From positions 2,164,223 through 2,228,222 of the forward strand of contig CP012155.1 of assembly GCA_001602415.1 (NCBI GenBank): a stretch of DNA of 64,000 nucleotides, in the 5' to 3' direction. Within the stretch, counting starts at the first letter, position 1; the number at the start of each line of letters is the position of its first letter. This document shows, in pieces, positions 20,679 to 29,176 of this stretch. Made by a program: the position numbers and the translations under genes. Under the pieces are notes generated by a model. The model did not search any database, was not told the DNA's origin, and was given only the letters and a program-made list of their open reading frames with translations. Source of the DNA: Bacteroidetes bacterium UKL13-3 (GTDB lineage Bacteria; Bacteroidota; Bacteroidia; UKL13-3).

Positions 20679-21600
20679 CTATAAGTTTACTAGCATGTCA
20701 TATCCATGTAAAAATACTCTCGATGGCCTCTGCAATAGTGCAAGTGCCATATCTCCAGCATTTGCCCCCCAAAATGCAGCCATATCATATACATTGGGAC
20801 CTACATTTGATTCTAGTTGATCAACAGTAATTGACTTCATTACATCAATAAATTTGTACTCATTTTGGGTTAAAATATCTCCCCATTCTAACTCATCCCA
20901 ATTTTTTAGTTCCCTAGTCTTGGTTCCTGTGTACTTATCCGCTCCAAAAACAGGTTCACCCGCACGTTCTTCAATTACAAAATACCAGCCCGGATTGGCT
21001 AATGCTTCAACCCAATTGCTTCCATTGTATACCTTTCCTTTTGCATCAGTTGCACTCAAGCTGAAGCCAATAAACATCATATCATCTACTCTCGCACTAA
21101 ATATGGGGGTTTTCAAATAAGGATTTTCAGCAGAACCAGTCCAAGCTAATGCTAATGGATCAGCTAAACGGGGTTTGGTTTAATCTGGTTTGATTACACT
21201 ATTTTCAACTTTGGTTTGCCAGATAGCTTTACGTGCATAAACCATTGCATTAGGGTATTTTTTTAATAACTCGCCTCGAATAGCGAGCACCAACATATTT
21301 TCGGGAGGAACAGGACGAGCAGTATTGGCTTCAAGTGCGTTATGGGTGGTACCAACTCTCCACTGATGGATTTTTTTGATATCCATAAAGGTTTCATCGG
21401 TTGCCGGATCAATAATGGAACCATTCGAATTTATACGAGGTTTTACCCCCCCTTATGCTCCAAAAATTACGCAAACTGGTTCCGCGCATATCGGTAGGGT
21501 AATTGCGCCACAATAGTTCGCGGTTCATTTCGTGATTGGCAGTGATTGGGGATTTCATAGTGCTGTTGTTTGTCGTCCAAAAATATTCTTTCGGTTTTAT
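20679..21600 (-). pseudogene. Broken C-terminal fragment of a large uncharacterised protein
   Basis: Pieces of one protein follow each other on the minus strand. The first (from the ATG at 21558) contains NHEMNRELLWRNYPTDMRG; a run of seven G at 21446-21452 shifts the frame; the second (from 21386) has LVLAIRGELLKKYPNAMVYA and stops at 21180; reading on in frame gives GSAENPYLKTPIFSARVDD and GWYFVIEERAGEPVFG. From memory these motifs (NHEMxRELLWRxYPTD, RGELLxRYP, EPxFGxD) belong to the C-terminus of a large family of unknown function found in several phyla. The N-terminal bulk is absent, so this is a decayed remnant. Confidence 0.7.
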
Positions 21601-21615
21601 ATTTCCAAATAGATT

Positions 21616-22758
21616 TTACGCGGTAATCCAATCCAAATAATTACCCGGATGAATCACTTCAAAACCAGCCTCCGGATAGGCCGTTTTCCAAGCACTGGGA
21701 ACTTTTATCTTTTTATCGGCATTCCATTTGAGTTCATATGCAAAAAGCTTCCCATCTCTTTCCTCTACCCAATCAATCTCCTGCTGCTGGTAGGTACGCC
21801 AAAAATAATTGTTTACCGTAAGGTCTGTATACTGTTGGAACTTCAAACGTTCGGCAAGACAATAGTTTTCCCAAAGCTCACCCACATCCGCACGCATCGT
21901 GAGTGGTGCAAAATTGGCAATCAATACATTTCGGATACCATTATCGTAAAAGTACCATTTATTACTTTTCACAATTTCACTGCGCAGGTTGCGGCTAAAG
22001 CCTTTCACTTTGTATATCACAAATACTTTGGTTAATAAATCAAGGTACTTTTCAACGGTATTTTTGCTCATACCTAATTGTCTTCCCAATTCATCCAAGG
22101 AAACTTCCTTCCCTACTTGAAACGCTATCAACCTGAGCAAATCGAACATTTTTGAAGCATTGCGCACGCCTTCAAAAGCTAAAATATCTTTAAGCAAATA
22201 ATCATTTACCAATTGTTTTAAGTACCCGGATTTATCGGCATCGTTCGGATACTGCAACAGTTCGGGGTAACTGCCGTAAATTAAACGCTCTGCTAAACCG
22301 GCTTTGGTTTGGATCAAATTTTCATAATGCTGATATTCCATCTGTGCCAACGGAAATAACTCAAACGTGCGCTTACGCCCGGTTAATGGTTCCCCCAACT
22401 TATTGGTTAAATCAAACATCGAAGAACCTGTTACCAGTATTTTAATACCCGGAATTTCATCCACCATTAGCTTGAGTATGGATCCAATGTCTTCAATCTT
22501 TTGCGCTTCGTCAATAACCAGCACCGTATAATTGCCCAGTAACCGTTTGTAGTTTTCAACCGTTCGTTGTTTGAGCACTTCGGCTGTGGCCATATCTTCC
22601 CCATTTAACTGTAGCACCTTCTCTTTTACAAGATCTTTGAGGACACTTTTTACCAAACTGGTTTTTCCGATACGCCTCGCACCTACCAAAACAATCACTT
22701 TGTTGGGTATCAGACTGGCCTTTAGGCGCTCTTCGATGCTTCGTTTAATCGTATTCAT
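21616..22758 (-). CDS. AAA ATPase with DUF4143 domain
   Basis: A 380-residue ATPase. Residues 26-33 form the Walker A loop (GARRIGKTSLV), followed near residue 80 by the Walker B stretch TVLVIDEAQKIED and a sensor region LVTGSSMFDLTNKLGEPL. The C-terminal DUF4143 part includes a short winged-helix-like segment (SLDELGRQLGMSKNTVEKYL) and a final nuclease-like fold with EIDWVEERDGKLFAYELKW. Such proteins are common in accessory regions of Bacteroidota and their role is not established. It has its own -7 box and 32-bp direct repeats upstream. Confidence 0.88.
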   Translation of the reverse strand: MNTIKRSIEERLKASLIPNKVIVLVGARRIGKTSLVKSVLKDLVKEKVLQLNGEDMATAEVLKQRTVENYKRLLGNYTVLVIDEAQKIEDIGSILKLMVDEIPGIKILVTGSSMFDLTNKLGEPLTGRKRTFELFPLAQMEYQHYENLIQTKAGLAERLIYGSYPELLQYPNDADKSGYLKQLVNDYLLKDILAFEGVRNASKMFDLLRLIAFQVGKEVSLDELGRQLGMSKNTVEKYLDLLTKVFVIYKVKGFSRNLRSEIVKSNKWYFYDNGIRNVLIANFAPLTMRADVGELWENYCLAERLKFQQYTDLTVNNYFWRTYQQQEIDWVEERDGKLFAYELKWNADKKIKVPSAWKTAYPEAGFEVIHPGNYLDWITA

Positions 22759-22775
22759 ATTATTACTTGAATAGA

Positions 22776-22783
22776 CAAATATA
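22776..22783 (-). promoter_or_regulatory. -7 promoter box of the DUF4143 ATPase gene
   Basis: Minus-strand TATATTTG matches TAnnTTTG and ends 17 bases before the ATG. It is immediately preceded on the minus strand by the 32-bp direct repeats. Confidence 0.5.
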
Positions 22784-22787
22784 GTAA

Positions 22788-22865
22788 TTCCGTCAATACA
22801 ATGACTGAATTATATTAAATTCCGTCAATACGATGACTGAATTATATTAAATTCCGTCAATTCAT
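22788..22865. repeat. 32-bp direct repeats upstream of the ATPase promoter
   Basis: The word CGTCAATAC begins at 22791 and 22823 and a shortened CGTCAATTC at 22855, giving two full units and a partial third with a 32-bp period. The first two units differ at one base. They occupy the expected position of an operator. Confidence 0.8.
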
Positions 22866-22880
22866 CTACGCTTCAAACAA

Positions 22881-22912
22881 AAAAATCCCGCCTGTTTGAC
22901 CAAGCGGGATAT
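22881..22912 (-). terminator. Rho-independent terminator after rpsU
   Basis: ATCCCGC (22885-22891) pairs with GCGGGAT (22904-22910); on the minus strand the stem is followed by TTTTTTTGTTT. Confidence 0.85.
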
Positions 22913-22934
22913 CTTTTTTAAGTATTCACAGGAA

Positions 22935-23132
22935 TTACATTCCCATTTCTTCTCTTTGCATTTTTAATTTGTAAGCAGCACGAATGTTTTGCTCACGCTT
23001 TCTAACACAAGGTTTAGTGAATTCTTTACGCACACGAAGTTCTTTAACAACACCAGTCTTTTCAAACTTCTTCTTGAATTTCTTCAATGCTCTGTCTAAT
23101 GATTCGTTTTCTTTAACGTTTACATATATCAT
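22935..23132 (-). CDS. rpsU: 30S ribosomal protein bS21
   Basis: Small basic protein of the 30S platform. The 65 residues begin MIYVNVKENESLDRALKKF and contain the family signature FKKKFEKTGVVKELRVRKEF. In Bacteroidota bS21 helps to hide the 3' end of 16S rRNA, which explains why most genes in the phylum have no Shine-Dalgarno sequence. This gene is an exception with a strong one. In related species that contrast has been linked to autoregulation of rpsU. It has a complete promoter and its own terminator. Confidence 0.97.
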   Translation of the reverse strand: MIYVNVKENESLDRALKKFKKKFEKTGVVKELRVRKEFTKPCVRKREQNIRAAYKLKMQREEMGM

Positions 23133-23138
23133 ATTAAT

Positions 23139-23150
23139 TCACCTCCTTTC
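23139..23150 (-). promoter_or_regulatory. Strong Shine-Dalgarno of rpsU
   Basis: Minus-strand GAAAGGAGGTGA is an extended complement to the 16S rRNA 3' end, with GGAGG nine bases before the ATG. No other gene in the window that I examined has a comparable site. Confidence 0.9.
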
Positions 23151-23177
23151 CTTTAGTCTCCTTGTTTATAAGGGACG

Positions 23178-23219
23178 GCAAAAGTAATTCATTTTCGGTT
23201 GTCTGCAAATTTATTTTCC
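23178..23219 (-). promoter_or_regulatory. rpsU promoter
   Basis: A full Bacteroidota promoter on the minus strand: TTTG at 23216-23219, then, after about 29 bases, TACTTTTGC at 23178-23186. The gap as counted may include a second candidate -33 word; the -7 box is exact. Confidence 0.6.
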
Positions 23220-23299
23220 GGAATGGATGGGGAGCGATTGACTGTTGGCCTTGGGCTATTGGCTTGCTTGCAGTGTATTTTACGCAAATGCGCAGAGCC

Positions 23300-23515
23300 G
23301 CAAAGGAGTTGAGGCGCGAAGAGTTGTCGAATCGGTTGATTGTTGAATCGGATAATTGTTGATTAAAATAAGTGAGGTGGATACCCTTTAGGGCAGGGAC
23401 GCGTGGGAGTTGTCGAATCGGTTGATTGTCGAATAGGATAATTGTTGATTAAAATATGGGAGGAGGATTCTCTTCAGGGAAGGGGCGCGTGGGATTTGTC
23501 GAATCAGGTTATTTG
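23300..23515. repeat. Three degenerate 86-bp repeats
   Basis: The word TTGTCGAATC recurs at 23324, 23410 and 23496, an 86-bp spacing. The first two copies share TCGGTTGATTG and AATTGTTGATTAAAATA, and copies two and three share GCGCGTGGGA/GCGTGGGA before the word. The stretch 23220-23595 holds no gene I can support. Confidence 0.7.
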
Positions 23516-23595
23516 CTAGGCTGAGTTCATCGAAGCCCACCTTAAACTCCTTCGAACTTCCATCTACATCCAACACCTCGATAAACTCGGTGAGA

Positions 23596-23633
23596 CAAAA
23601 AAGGCACCAAGAGTCTCCCCCTTAGTGCCTTTC
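23596..23633 (-). terminator. Rho-independent terminator after the acyl-CoA dehydrogenase
   Basis: AAAGGCAC (23600-23607) pairs with GTGCCTTT (23625-23632); on the minus strand TTTTGTC follows. It lies about 36 bases after the stop codon. Confidence 0.8.
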
Positions 23634-23668
23634 CTCTTCTATTATTCTTTGTGTCTTAGTGTATAAAA

Positions 23669-24826
23669 CTAGTCCTTCAACACCGCACGCGAAATAACCA
23701 ATTTCTGGATTTCGCTGGTTCCTTCACCAATTGTACAAAGCTTAGAGTCGCGGTAGAATTTCTCAACCGGGAAATCTTTAGTATAACCATATCCTCCGAA
23801 AATTTGTACCGCTTCAGTTGCTGCGTAAACACATACTTCCGATGCATAATATTTTGCCATGGCCGATTCTTTGGTCATTGGCTTGCCTTTCATTTTTAAA
23901 TCTGCTGCCTGCAATGTCAATAACTCTGCTGCTTCAATGCGGGTTGCCATATCTGCAAGTTTGAAAGAGATTCCTTGAAAATGTGCAATTGGTTGTCCGA
24001 ACTGTTGGCGTTCTTTTGAGTATTTCACAGCTGCTTCCAAACTTCCTTTTGCAATCCCTAATGATAACGATGCAATCGAAATACGACCGCCATCCAATAC
24101 TTTCATCGCTTGTTTAAAGCCTTCGCCTACTTTTCCCAGTACATTGGCTTTCGGCACGCGACAATCTTCAAATATGAGTTCAGCTGTCTCGGAAGCACGC
24201 ATTCCCAATTTATTTTCTTTTTTACCGCCAAGGAAACCGGGCGTTCCACGCTCTACAACAATTGCCGTGATTCCGTTTGAATCCAACAACTCGCCTGTGC
24301 GCACCAATACCACAGCTACATCGCCTGTAATACCATGAGTAATCCAGTTTTTTGTTCCGTTAATAATATAATCATCTCCATCTTCTTTAGCCACACATTG
24401 CATACGCATAGCATCACTTCCTGTATTCGCTTCTGTTAAACCCCATGCGCCAATCCAATCACCAGTTGCCAGTTTAGGCAACCACTTTTTCTTTTGCTCT
24501 TCGTTTCCGAATTGCAAAATATGACCGGTACACAATGAGTTATGCGCAGCCATTGATAAACCTACCGAACTGCACACTTTACTGATTTCGATAATCGCAG
24601 TGATGTATTCGAAATAACCTAAACCTGCTCCTCCATATTCTTCGGGAACCAACACTCCTAACAATCCCAGTTTGCCCATTTCCTGCAGGGTTTCTTTAGG
24701 GAAAATTTGAGCTTCATCCCACTCCATTACATAAGGGCGAATATGTTTTTCGGAAAAATCTTTGGCCATTTGGGCCACCATTTTTTGGTTGTCGGTTTGC
24801 TCAAAGTTGAGTGCTGCTGCGTGCAT
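23669..24826 (-). CDS. Acyl-CoA dehydrogenase
   Basis: FAD enzyme that oxidises acyl-CoA to the trans-2-enoyl form, passing electrons to electron-transfer flavoprotein. The 385 residues are the normal size. Visible signatures are GAWGLTEANTGSDA near residue 130, the QIFGGYGYTKDFPVEKFYRD motif near 345, and IGEGTSEIQK with the expected catalytic Glu of the short-chain and butyryl-type group. The exact chain-length preference cannot be read. It stands alone, flanked by intergenic DNA and a terminator. Confidence 0.95.
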   Translation of the reverse strand: MHAAALNFEQTDNQKMVAQMAKDFSEKHIRPYVMEWDEAQIFPKETLQEMGKLGLLGVLVPEEYGGAGLGYFEYITAIIEISKVCSSVGLSMAAHNSLCTGHILQFGNEEQKKKWLPKLATGDWIGAWGLTEANTGSDAMRMQCVAKEDGDDYIINGTKNWITHGITGDVAVVLVRTGELLDSNGITAIVVERGTPGFLGGKKENKLGMRASETAELIFEDCRVPKANVLGKVGEGFKQAMKVLDGGRISIASLSLGIAKGSLEAAVKYSKERQQFGQPIAHFQGISFKLADMATRIEAAELLTLQAADLKMKGKPMTKESAMAKYYASEVCVYAATEAVQIFGGYGYTKDFPVEKFYRDSKLCTIGEGTSEIQKLVISRAVLKD

Positions 24827-25065
24827 ATACTTTTTTGGTTAGTTAAATAGTTCGGCAATAATAGTACAAAAACAGAAAACTTAATACCACCTGTTTGTGA
24901 AGAGAAAATGGTAATGAGAAAAATACCACAGATTTACACTGATTAAGTTGACCCAAAATGAAATTATTTTACAATCACTTTTAAATTATTTGTTCTCTCC
25001 ATAATTTTTAAATTTAATCTGTGGCAAAAACGTGAGCAAACTATTCATCTCGCAAAATCTTATTC

Positions 25066-25935
25066 CTATTTTATCCTAAGATACTTGGTTATGTTTTGAT
25101 AGATGGAGTCGTTCACTATGACTATCTTTTTTAAATCGCTCAACTCCTTGTAAGACCCGTGTTGGGTGCGGTAATTTACAATGGCGTTGCTGAGTTTATA
25201 TTTAAAATACGGATGGGTTTTGAGTTCATCCAGCGATACCGTGTTTACATCATACACCTTTGCTTTGGTGGCATCCACATATATCTTTCCTTGAAGATCA
25301 TATAAAATATCTTCATCAAAACCATAAATTTCGGTGAGTTGGTTTAGAGATAAAAAACCTCCCAATTTATCGCGGTGCTCGACAATTCTTCGTGCCATTG
25401 CCGGACCAATTCTATACAAAGCGATGAGGGCATTTGTATCGGCACTATTGAGTTCAACCGGCTTGCTATTTTTTGCTTTATGCTTTACAGAATCTTGAAC
25501 AAATGATGAGCTACTATAGTTGGGCGTGATTTTTACTAACGGAATCAACGTTTCAATGAATTCCTTTTTTACACCATACAGTTTGCGCAAATCTTCCGGT
25601 TTTTTGAAGCGCCCGCCTTTGTTAATGTATTTTTGTATAGAAAGAATATTGCGATCTGAAAATCCAAGAGCTTTGAGTTGCTCGGGGCTTGCAGTATTGG
25701 GATCAAAATATGACAGTGTTGAGGTTAAACTTGAATGATTTTGTTGAAGTGTTTTGTTTACTTCCAAGGAATTGATTTGAATATCCATTGGAACGGGCGG
25801 AACAATCATTTTATATACCGCAGGAAAAGCTATTACAGCTACTAACAATAAAAGCAGGGCTATGATGCCTTTACGTTCTGTTTGAGAAAAGTAGAAATAC
25901 GCTTTTACAAACTGCTCAATTTTTTTTGTTTTCAT
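25066..25935 (-). CDS. Membrane-anchored helix-hairpin-helix protein (ComEA-like)
   Basis: A 289-residue protein beginning MKTKKIEQFVKAYFYFSQTE, with one membrane helix near residues 24-43 and three helix-hairpin-helix units: FDPNTASPEQLKALGFS, ELNSADTNALIALYRIGPAM and YDVNTVSLDELKTHPYF. These motifs bind DNA without sequence preference. ComEA carries DNA for uptake in competent bacteria, but similar proteins are widespread in Bacteroidota and their role is unproven. The start at 25935 is chosen because the longer frame runs through the upstream 45-residue gene, which it overlaps by 20 bases. Confidence 0.88.
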   Translation of the reverse strand: MKTKKIEQFVKAYFYFSQTERKGIIALLLLLVAVIAFPAVYKMIVPPVPMDIQINSLEVNKTLQQNHSSLTSTLSYFDPNTASPEQLKALGFSDRNILSIQKYINKGGRFKKPEDLRKLYGVKKEFIETLIPLVKITPNYSSSSFVQDSVKHKAKNSKPVELNSADTNALIALYRIGPAMARRIVEHRDKLGGFLSLNQLTEIYGFDEDILYDLQGKIYVDATKAKVYDVNTVSLDELKTHPYFKYKLSNAIVNYRTQHGSYKELSDLKKIVIVNDSIYQNITKYLRIK

Positions 25936-26053
25936 TTTCTTTTTGCTTACGGGGTATATAAACAAAGTAGTAATACAATAAAACCGCAACGAACCCACCA
26001 AAAAAAGTCTCTGTCGCCATCCATACCCAAAAATTTGCTCCCCAGTCTGTCAT
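25916..26053 (-). CDS. Small membrane protein of 45 residues
   Basis: Below usual length cut-offs but convincing: ATG at 26053, stop at 25916, start MTDWGANFWVWMATETFFGG, then a hydrophobic helix FVAVLLYYYFVYI and a basic and polar tail PRKQKENENKKN. The positive tail suggests an N-out, C-in single-span protein. Its 3' end overlaps the start of the helix-hairpin-helix gene by 20 bases, so the two are probably co-translated. I do not know a family for it. Confidence 0.65.
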   Translation of the reverse strand: MTDWGANFWVWMATETFFGGFVAVLLYYYFVYIPRKQKENENKKN

Positions 26054-26176
26054 TGTTTTATTGTATTAATTAGTATGTGTGCAAAGGTGCAGATTTGTTT
26101 TGAGTTTTTTGTTGTTGATTGAAAAGGATTTTAGATACTGAAGCTTGATTCTCGATACTTGATACTTAATAAGGGT

Positions 26177-26450
26177 ATTTTCGAATTTCGTGCTTCGGTA
26201 TTCGAATTTCTCATCTGCTAAAGTTACCTTCGACCTTTCCACTTCGTGGAGCTCAGGCAACTTCTTCTCATAACATATTCATTCATTTCTTTCGAATTTC
26301 GTGCTTGGTTATTCGAATTTTAAATCTTCTCATCTACCTCCAAAGTTACCATCGACCTTTTCACTTCGTGGAGCTCAGGCAACTTTTTATCATTCTATAT
26401 TCATTTCTTTCAATTTCGTGCTTTGACATTCGAATTTCAAATCCACTCAT
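26177..26450. repeat. Intergenic repeats with GAATTTCGTGCTT core
   Basis: The core AATTTCGTGCTT starts at 26184, 26295 and 26412. Each is followed by ATTCGAATTT, and the first two units share AAAGTTACC, TCGACC and CACTTCGTGGAGCTCAGGCA. Spacings are 111 and 117 bases. The whole interval 26054-26489 has no gene I can support. Confidence 0.75.
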
Positions 26451-26489
26451 CATCAAATCATCACATCGGCACATTTACTAATCTGCACA

Positions 26490-27392
26490 TTATTTCCCTT
26501 TCAACTGTTCATCCAACAACGCCAATCCTTCTTCAAAAGTATGTGGTTTGTAGCCTAGTTCCTTTCGTGCTTTGTCGATGATAAATCCTGTTATAGGAGG
26601 ACGTTTAGCCGGTTGTTTAATACCCTCACTGGTTGATAAATTCAATAACGATTTATCGAGTTTCCAATAAGATGCAACACGGTACACCAAATCAAACACA
26701 CTCATAAAATCACTTCCGCTAATATTGTAAATACCTTTTGCTTTTTTTGCAGCAGCTAATGCACATCCTTGCGCTAAATCTTCCGCTAGTGTTGGAGTGC
26801 GGAATTGATCTCCTACCACATTTAGTGTTTTACCTTGTTCTAAATTCCCTTTTGCCCACAATACAATATTGCTTCTGCTCATATCGCTCACCACTCCGAA
26901 CACTAATACCGTTCGAAGAATGCTCCAGCTGGCGCAATGCTCGCGTACCATCATCTCCGCTAAATATTTGGAACGACCATAGTAACTCAACGGATTCGGC
27001 TTTTCATCCTCGGTTACGGGACCATGTGTTCCATCAAAAATAAAATCAGTGGAAACATGAACAAGATGGGCACCGTTGGCGTTACATTCGGTAACCAAAT
27101 ATTTTACCGCATCCACATTCAATGCATCGCAACCTGCATGATCACTTTCGCAAGCATCTACATTGGTCATGGCAGCGGTATTAATCACCACATCCGGTTT
27201 GTGTTTGGCCAAAATGGTTTTGACTTCTTCGTATTGTGTAATATCAAGCGACTCATAGGTGTACCCGGTTTTATCTGGATACCTGTCCTCGCCTCTTGCC
27301 GTTGCGATTAATTGAATATCTGCTTGTTTTTTATAATAATCGGTAAGTTTTTGACCGAGTAATCCGTTGCTGCCTGTTACAAGTACTTTCAT
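26490..27392 (-). CDS. NAD-dependent sugar-nucleotide reductase, RmlD-like
   Basis: An extended short-chain dehydrogenase of 300 residues in the dTDP-4-dehydrorhamnose reductase family. The N-terminal Rossmann loop is VTGSNGLLGQKL, NTAAMTNVDACE matches the RmlD pattern, the catalytic Tyr and Lys lie in YYGRSKYLAE, and STDFIFDG precedes them. In that family the product is dTDP-L-rhamnose, but no other rml genes are nearby, so the substrate remains open. It is divergent from miaB, with a shared intergenic region of about 130 bases. Confidence 0.88.
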   Translation of the reverse strand: MKVLVTGSNGLLGQKLTDYYKKQADIQLIATARGEDRYPDKTGYTYESLDITQYEEVKTILAKHKPDVVINTAAMTNVDACESDHAGCDALNVDAVKYLVTECNANGAHLVHVSTDFIFDGTHGPVTEDEKPNPLSYYGRSKYLAEMMVREHCASWSILRTVLVFGVVSDMSRSNIVLWAKGNLEQGKTLNVVGDQFRTPTLAEDLAQGCALAAAKKAKGIYNISGSDFMSVFDLVYRVASYWKLDKSLLNLSTSEGIKQPAKRPPITGFIIDKARKELGYKPHTFEEGLALLDEQLKGK

Positions 27393-27494
27393 AAGTTTTC
27401 AAACATAAGCAGCTGCTGCTTTGCTTCAAAATAATTTTATAGGTGAACGAATAAATAGAATAGGCCAAATCTGCCACTCTGTCATAAAAACTAT

Positions 27495-27503
27495 TATCTT
27501 TGC
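27495..27503 (+). promoter_or_regulatory. -7 promoter box of miaB
   Basis: TATCTTTGC is an exact TAnnTTTG match 20 bases before the ATG at 27524. It contains an in-frame TTG, which therefore cannot be the start codon. Confidence 0.6.
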
Positions 27504-27523
27504 CTCCCAATTCGAACAATTAC

Positions 27524-29146
27524 ATGAAAGGAATAGTAGCTGCCGTAGCACCTGAAACCGCCAAGCGAAACTTATATATTGAAACTTATGGTTGTGCCAT
27601 GAACCTTGCCGATAGCGAAGTGATGGCGAGCATCATGCAGGCTGAAGGTTTCAAAACCACCGATGATCCCTTAAAAGCAGATGTTGTGTTTTTAAACACC
27701 TGCGCCATTCGCGACAATGCCGAAGCCAAAATTTGGGGTCGGCTGAAAGAAATGAAAGGTAACAAGCGTAAAAATCCAGGAATGATTATAGGATTAATGG
27801 GCTGCATGGCCGAGCGCTTAAAAAGCAAATTACTGGAGCAAGATCAATTGGTTGATATTGTGGTTGGGCCGGATGCTTACCGAGATATCCCCAAATTAAT
27901 TCAACAAGTGGAAGAAGGTCAGCGAGCAGTAAACGTATTGTTGAGTCGCGAAGAAACCTATGCAGAAATCACACCCGTTCGTTTAGGAAGCAATGGTGTG
28001 AATGCTTTTATTAGCATTATGCGTGGGTGTGATAATATGTGCTCGTTTTGTGTGGTACCGTTTACCCGAGGACGAGAACGCAGCCGTGAACCTGAAAGCA
28101 TTATACGTGAAGCAACTGAATTGTTTGAGCAAGGATATAAAGAGGTGACATTGTTAGGGCAAAATGTAGATTCTTACAAATGGGATGCTTCGACTCCGCT
28201 CAGCAACCCAACCACTGTTTCGACTCCGCTCAGCAACCCAACCACTGTTTCGACCCCGCTCAGCAACCCAACCACTGTTTCGAATTCGCTCAGCAACCCA
28301 ACCACTGTTTCGACTCCGCTCAGCAACCCAACCACTGTTTCGAATTCGCTCAGCAACCCAACCACTGTTTCGAATTCGCTCAGCAACCCAACCACTGTTT
28401 CGAATTCGCTCAGCAACCCAACAGAGCATACATATAGCAACACTTCCGAAAACGTTGTAAACTTTGCTCAATTACTTGAAAAAGTGGCGTTGATATCACC
28501 TGAACTGCGCGTGCGTTTTTCCTCATCTCATCCAAAAGATATTACCGATGAGGTATTATTTACCATTAAAAAGTACGACAATATTTGCAACTATATTCAT
28601 TACCCTGTACAAAGCGGAAACTCGCGTGTGCTCAAAATGATGAACCGTACGTATGATAGAGAATGGTTAGTCAAGAGATTGGCTCGTATTCGCGAAGTTT
28701 TACCGGATGTTGGAATCAGCACTGATGCTATCGTTGGTTTTTGCAGTGAGACAGAAGATGAATTTCAAGATACCTTGAGTTTGTTTAGAGATTCTCAATT
28801 CGAGTTTGCTTTTATGTATGCCTATAGCGAACGCCCCGGAACGCTGGCCGAACGCAAATATGAAGATGATGTTACGGCAGAAGTAAAAAGCCGCAGACTT
28901 GCGGAATTGGTTGCCTTACAAAACAGCATTAGTTTAAATAAAAAACAAGATTATATCGGCAAAACATATAGGGTATTGATTGAAGGCTTTTCGAAAAAAT
29001 CAAACGATGACTTGAAAGGAAGAAATGATCAAAACCAATTAGTGGTATTTCCTGCTGGAAAAGGATATGCAAAAGGTGATTATGTAAACGTGAAGATTGA
29101 ACGTTGCACGATGACGAGTTTATTTGGGCGGGTCATCGTTGATTGA
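27524..29146 (+). CDS. miaB: tRNA-2-methylthio-N6-dimethylallyladenosine synthase
   Basis: Radical-SAM methylthiotransferase that adds a methylthio group to i6A37 of tRNAs reading UNN codons. The N-terminal domain has the three iron-sulfur cysteines in [23 protein letters not shown] and GLMGCMAER. The radical-SAM loop is [20 protein letters not shown] (CxxxCxxC), and the C-terminus is a TRAM domain. The protein is 540 residues, about 80 more than usual. The excess is a repeat expansion at residues 223-300, placed after [11 protein letters not shown] and before [10 protein letters not shown], a position where family members vary in length. The catalytic parts are otherwise intact, so the enzyme may still work. 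Confidence 0.95.
   Translation: MKGIVAAVAPETAKRNLYIETYGCAMNLADSEVMASIMQAEGFKTTDDPLKADVVFLNTCAIRDNAEAKIWGRLKEMKGNKRKNPGMIIGLMGCMAERLKSKLLEQDQLVDIVVGPDAYRDIPKLIQQVEEGQRAVNVLLSREETYAEITPVRLGSNGVNAFISIMRGCDNMCSFCVVPFTRGRERSREPESIIREATELFEQGYKEVTLLGQNVDSYKWDASTPLSNPTTVSTPLSNPTTVSTPLSNPTTVSNSLSNPTTVSTPLSNPTTVSNSLSNPTTVSNSLSNPTTVSNSLSNPTEHTYSNTSENVVNFAQLLEKVALISPELRVRFSSSHPKDITDEVLFTIKKYDNICNYIHYPVQSGNSRVLKMMNRTYDREWLVKRLARIREVLPDVGISTDAIVGFCSETEDEFQDTLSLFRDSQFEFAFMYAYSERPGTLAERKYEDDVTAEVKSRRLAELVALQNSISLNKKQDYIGKTYRVLIEGFSKKSNDDLKGRNDQNQLVVFPAGKGYAKGDYVNVKIERCTMTSLFGRVIVD
28191..28422 (+). repeat. 30-bp repeat expansion inside miaB
   Basis: Seven 30-bp units (starting at 28191, 28221, 28251, 28281, 28311, 28341, 28371) and a partial eighth. 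Each contains CGCTCAGCAACCCAACCACT; three bases before it vary as CTC, CTC, CCC, ATT, CTC, ATT, ATT, ATT. Because 30 is a multiple of 3 the frame is kept, and the protein gains the ten-residue unit [10 protein letters not shown] or [10 protein letters not shown]. No frame on either strand meets a stop, which creates long false frames here. Confidence 0.97.
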
Positions 29147-29176
29147 TTATAAGTTTGAATAAAAAACAATAGTATT

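Noticed and set aside
23388-23576. Minus-strand 62-residue frame after the acyl-CoA dehydrogenase
   Set aside because: It runs through degenerate 86-bp repeats and has no conserved sequence I recognise.
27500-27523. TTG start eight codons upstream of the miaB ATG
   Set aside because: The TTG lies within the -7 promoter box and would not be transcribed.
28154-28471. Overlapping open frames on both strands inside miaB
   Set aside because: They arise because a stop-free 30-bp unit is repeated; none has conserved sequence outside the repeat.
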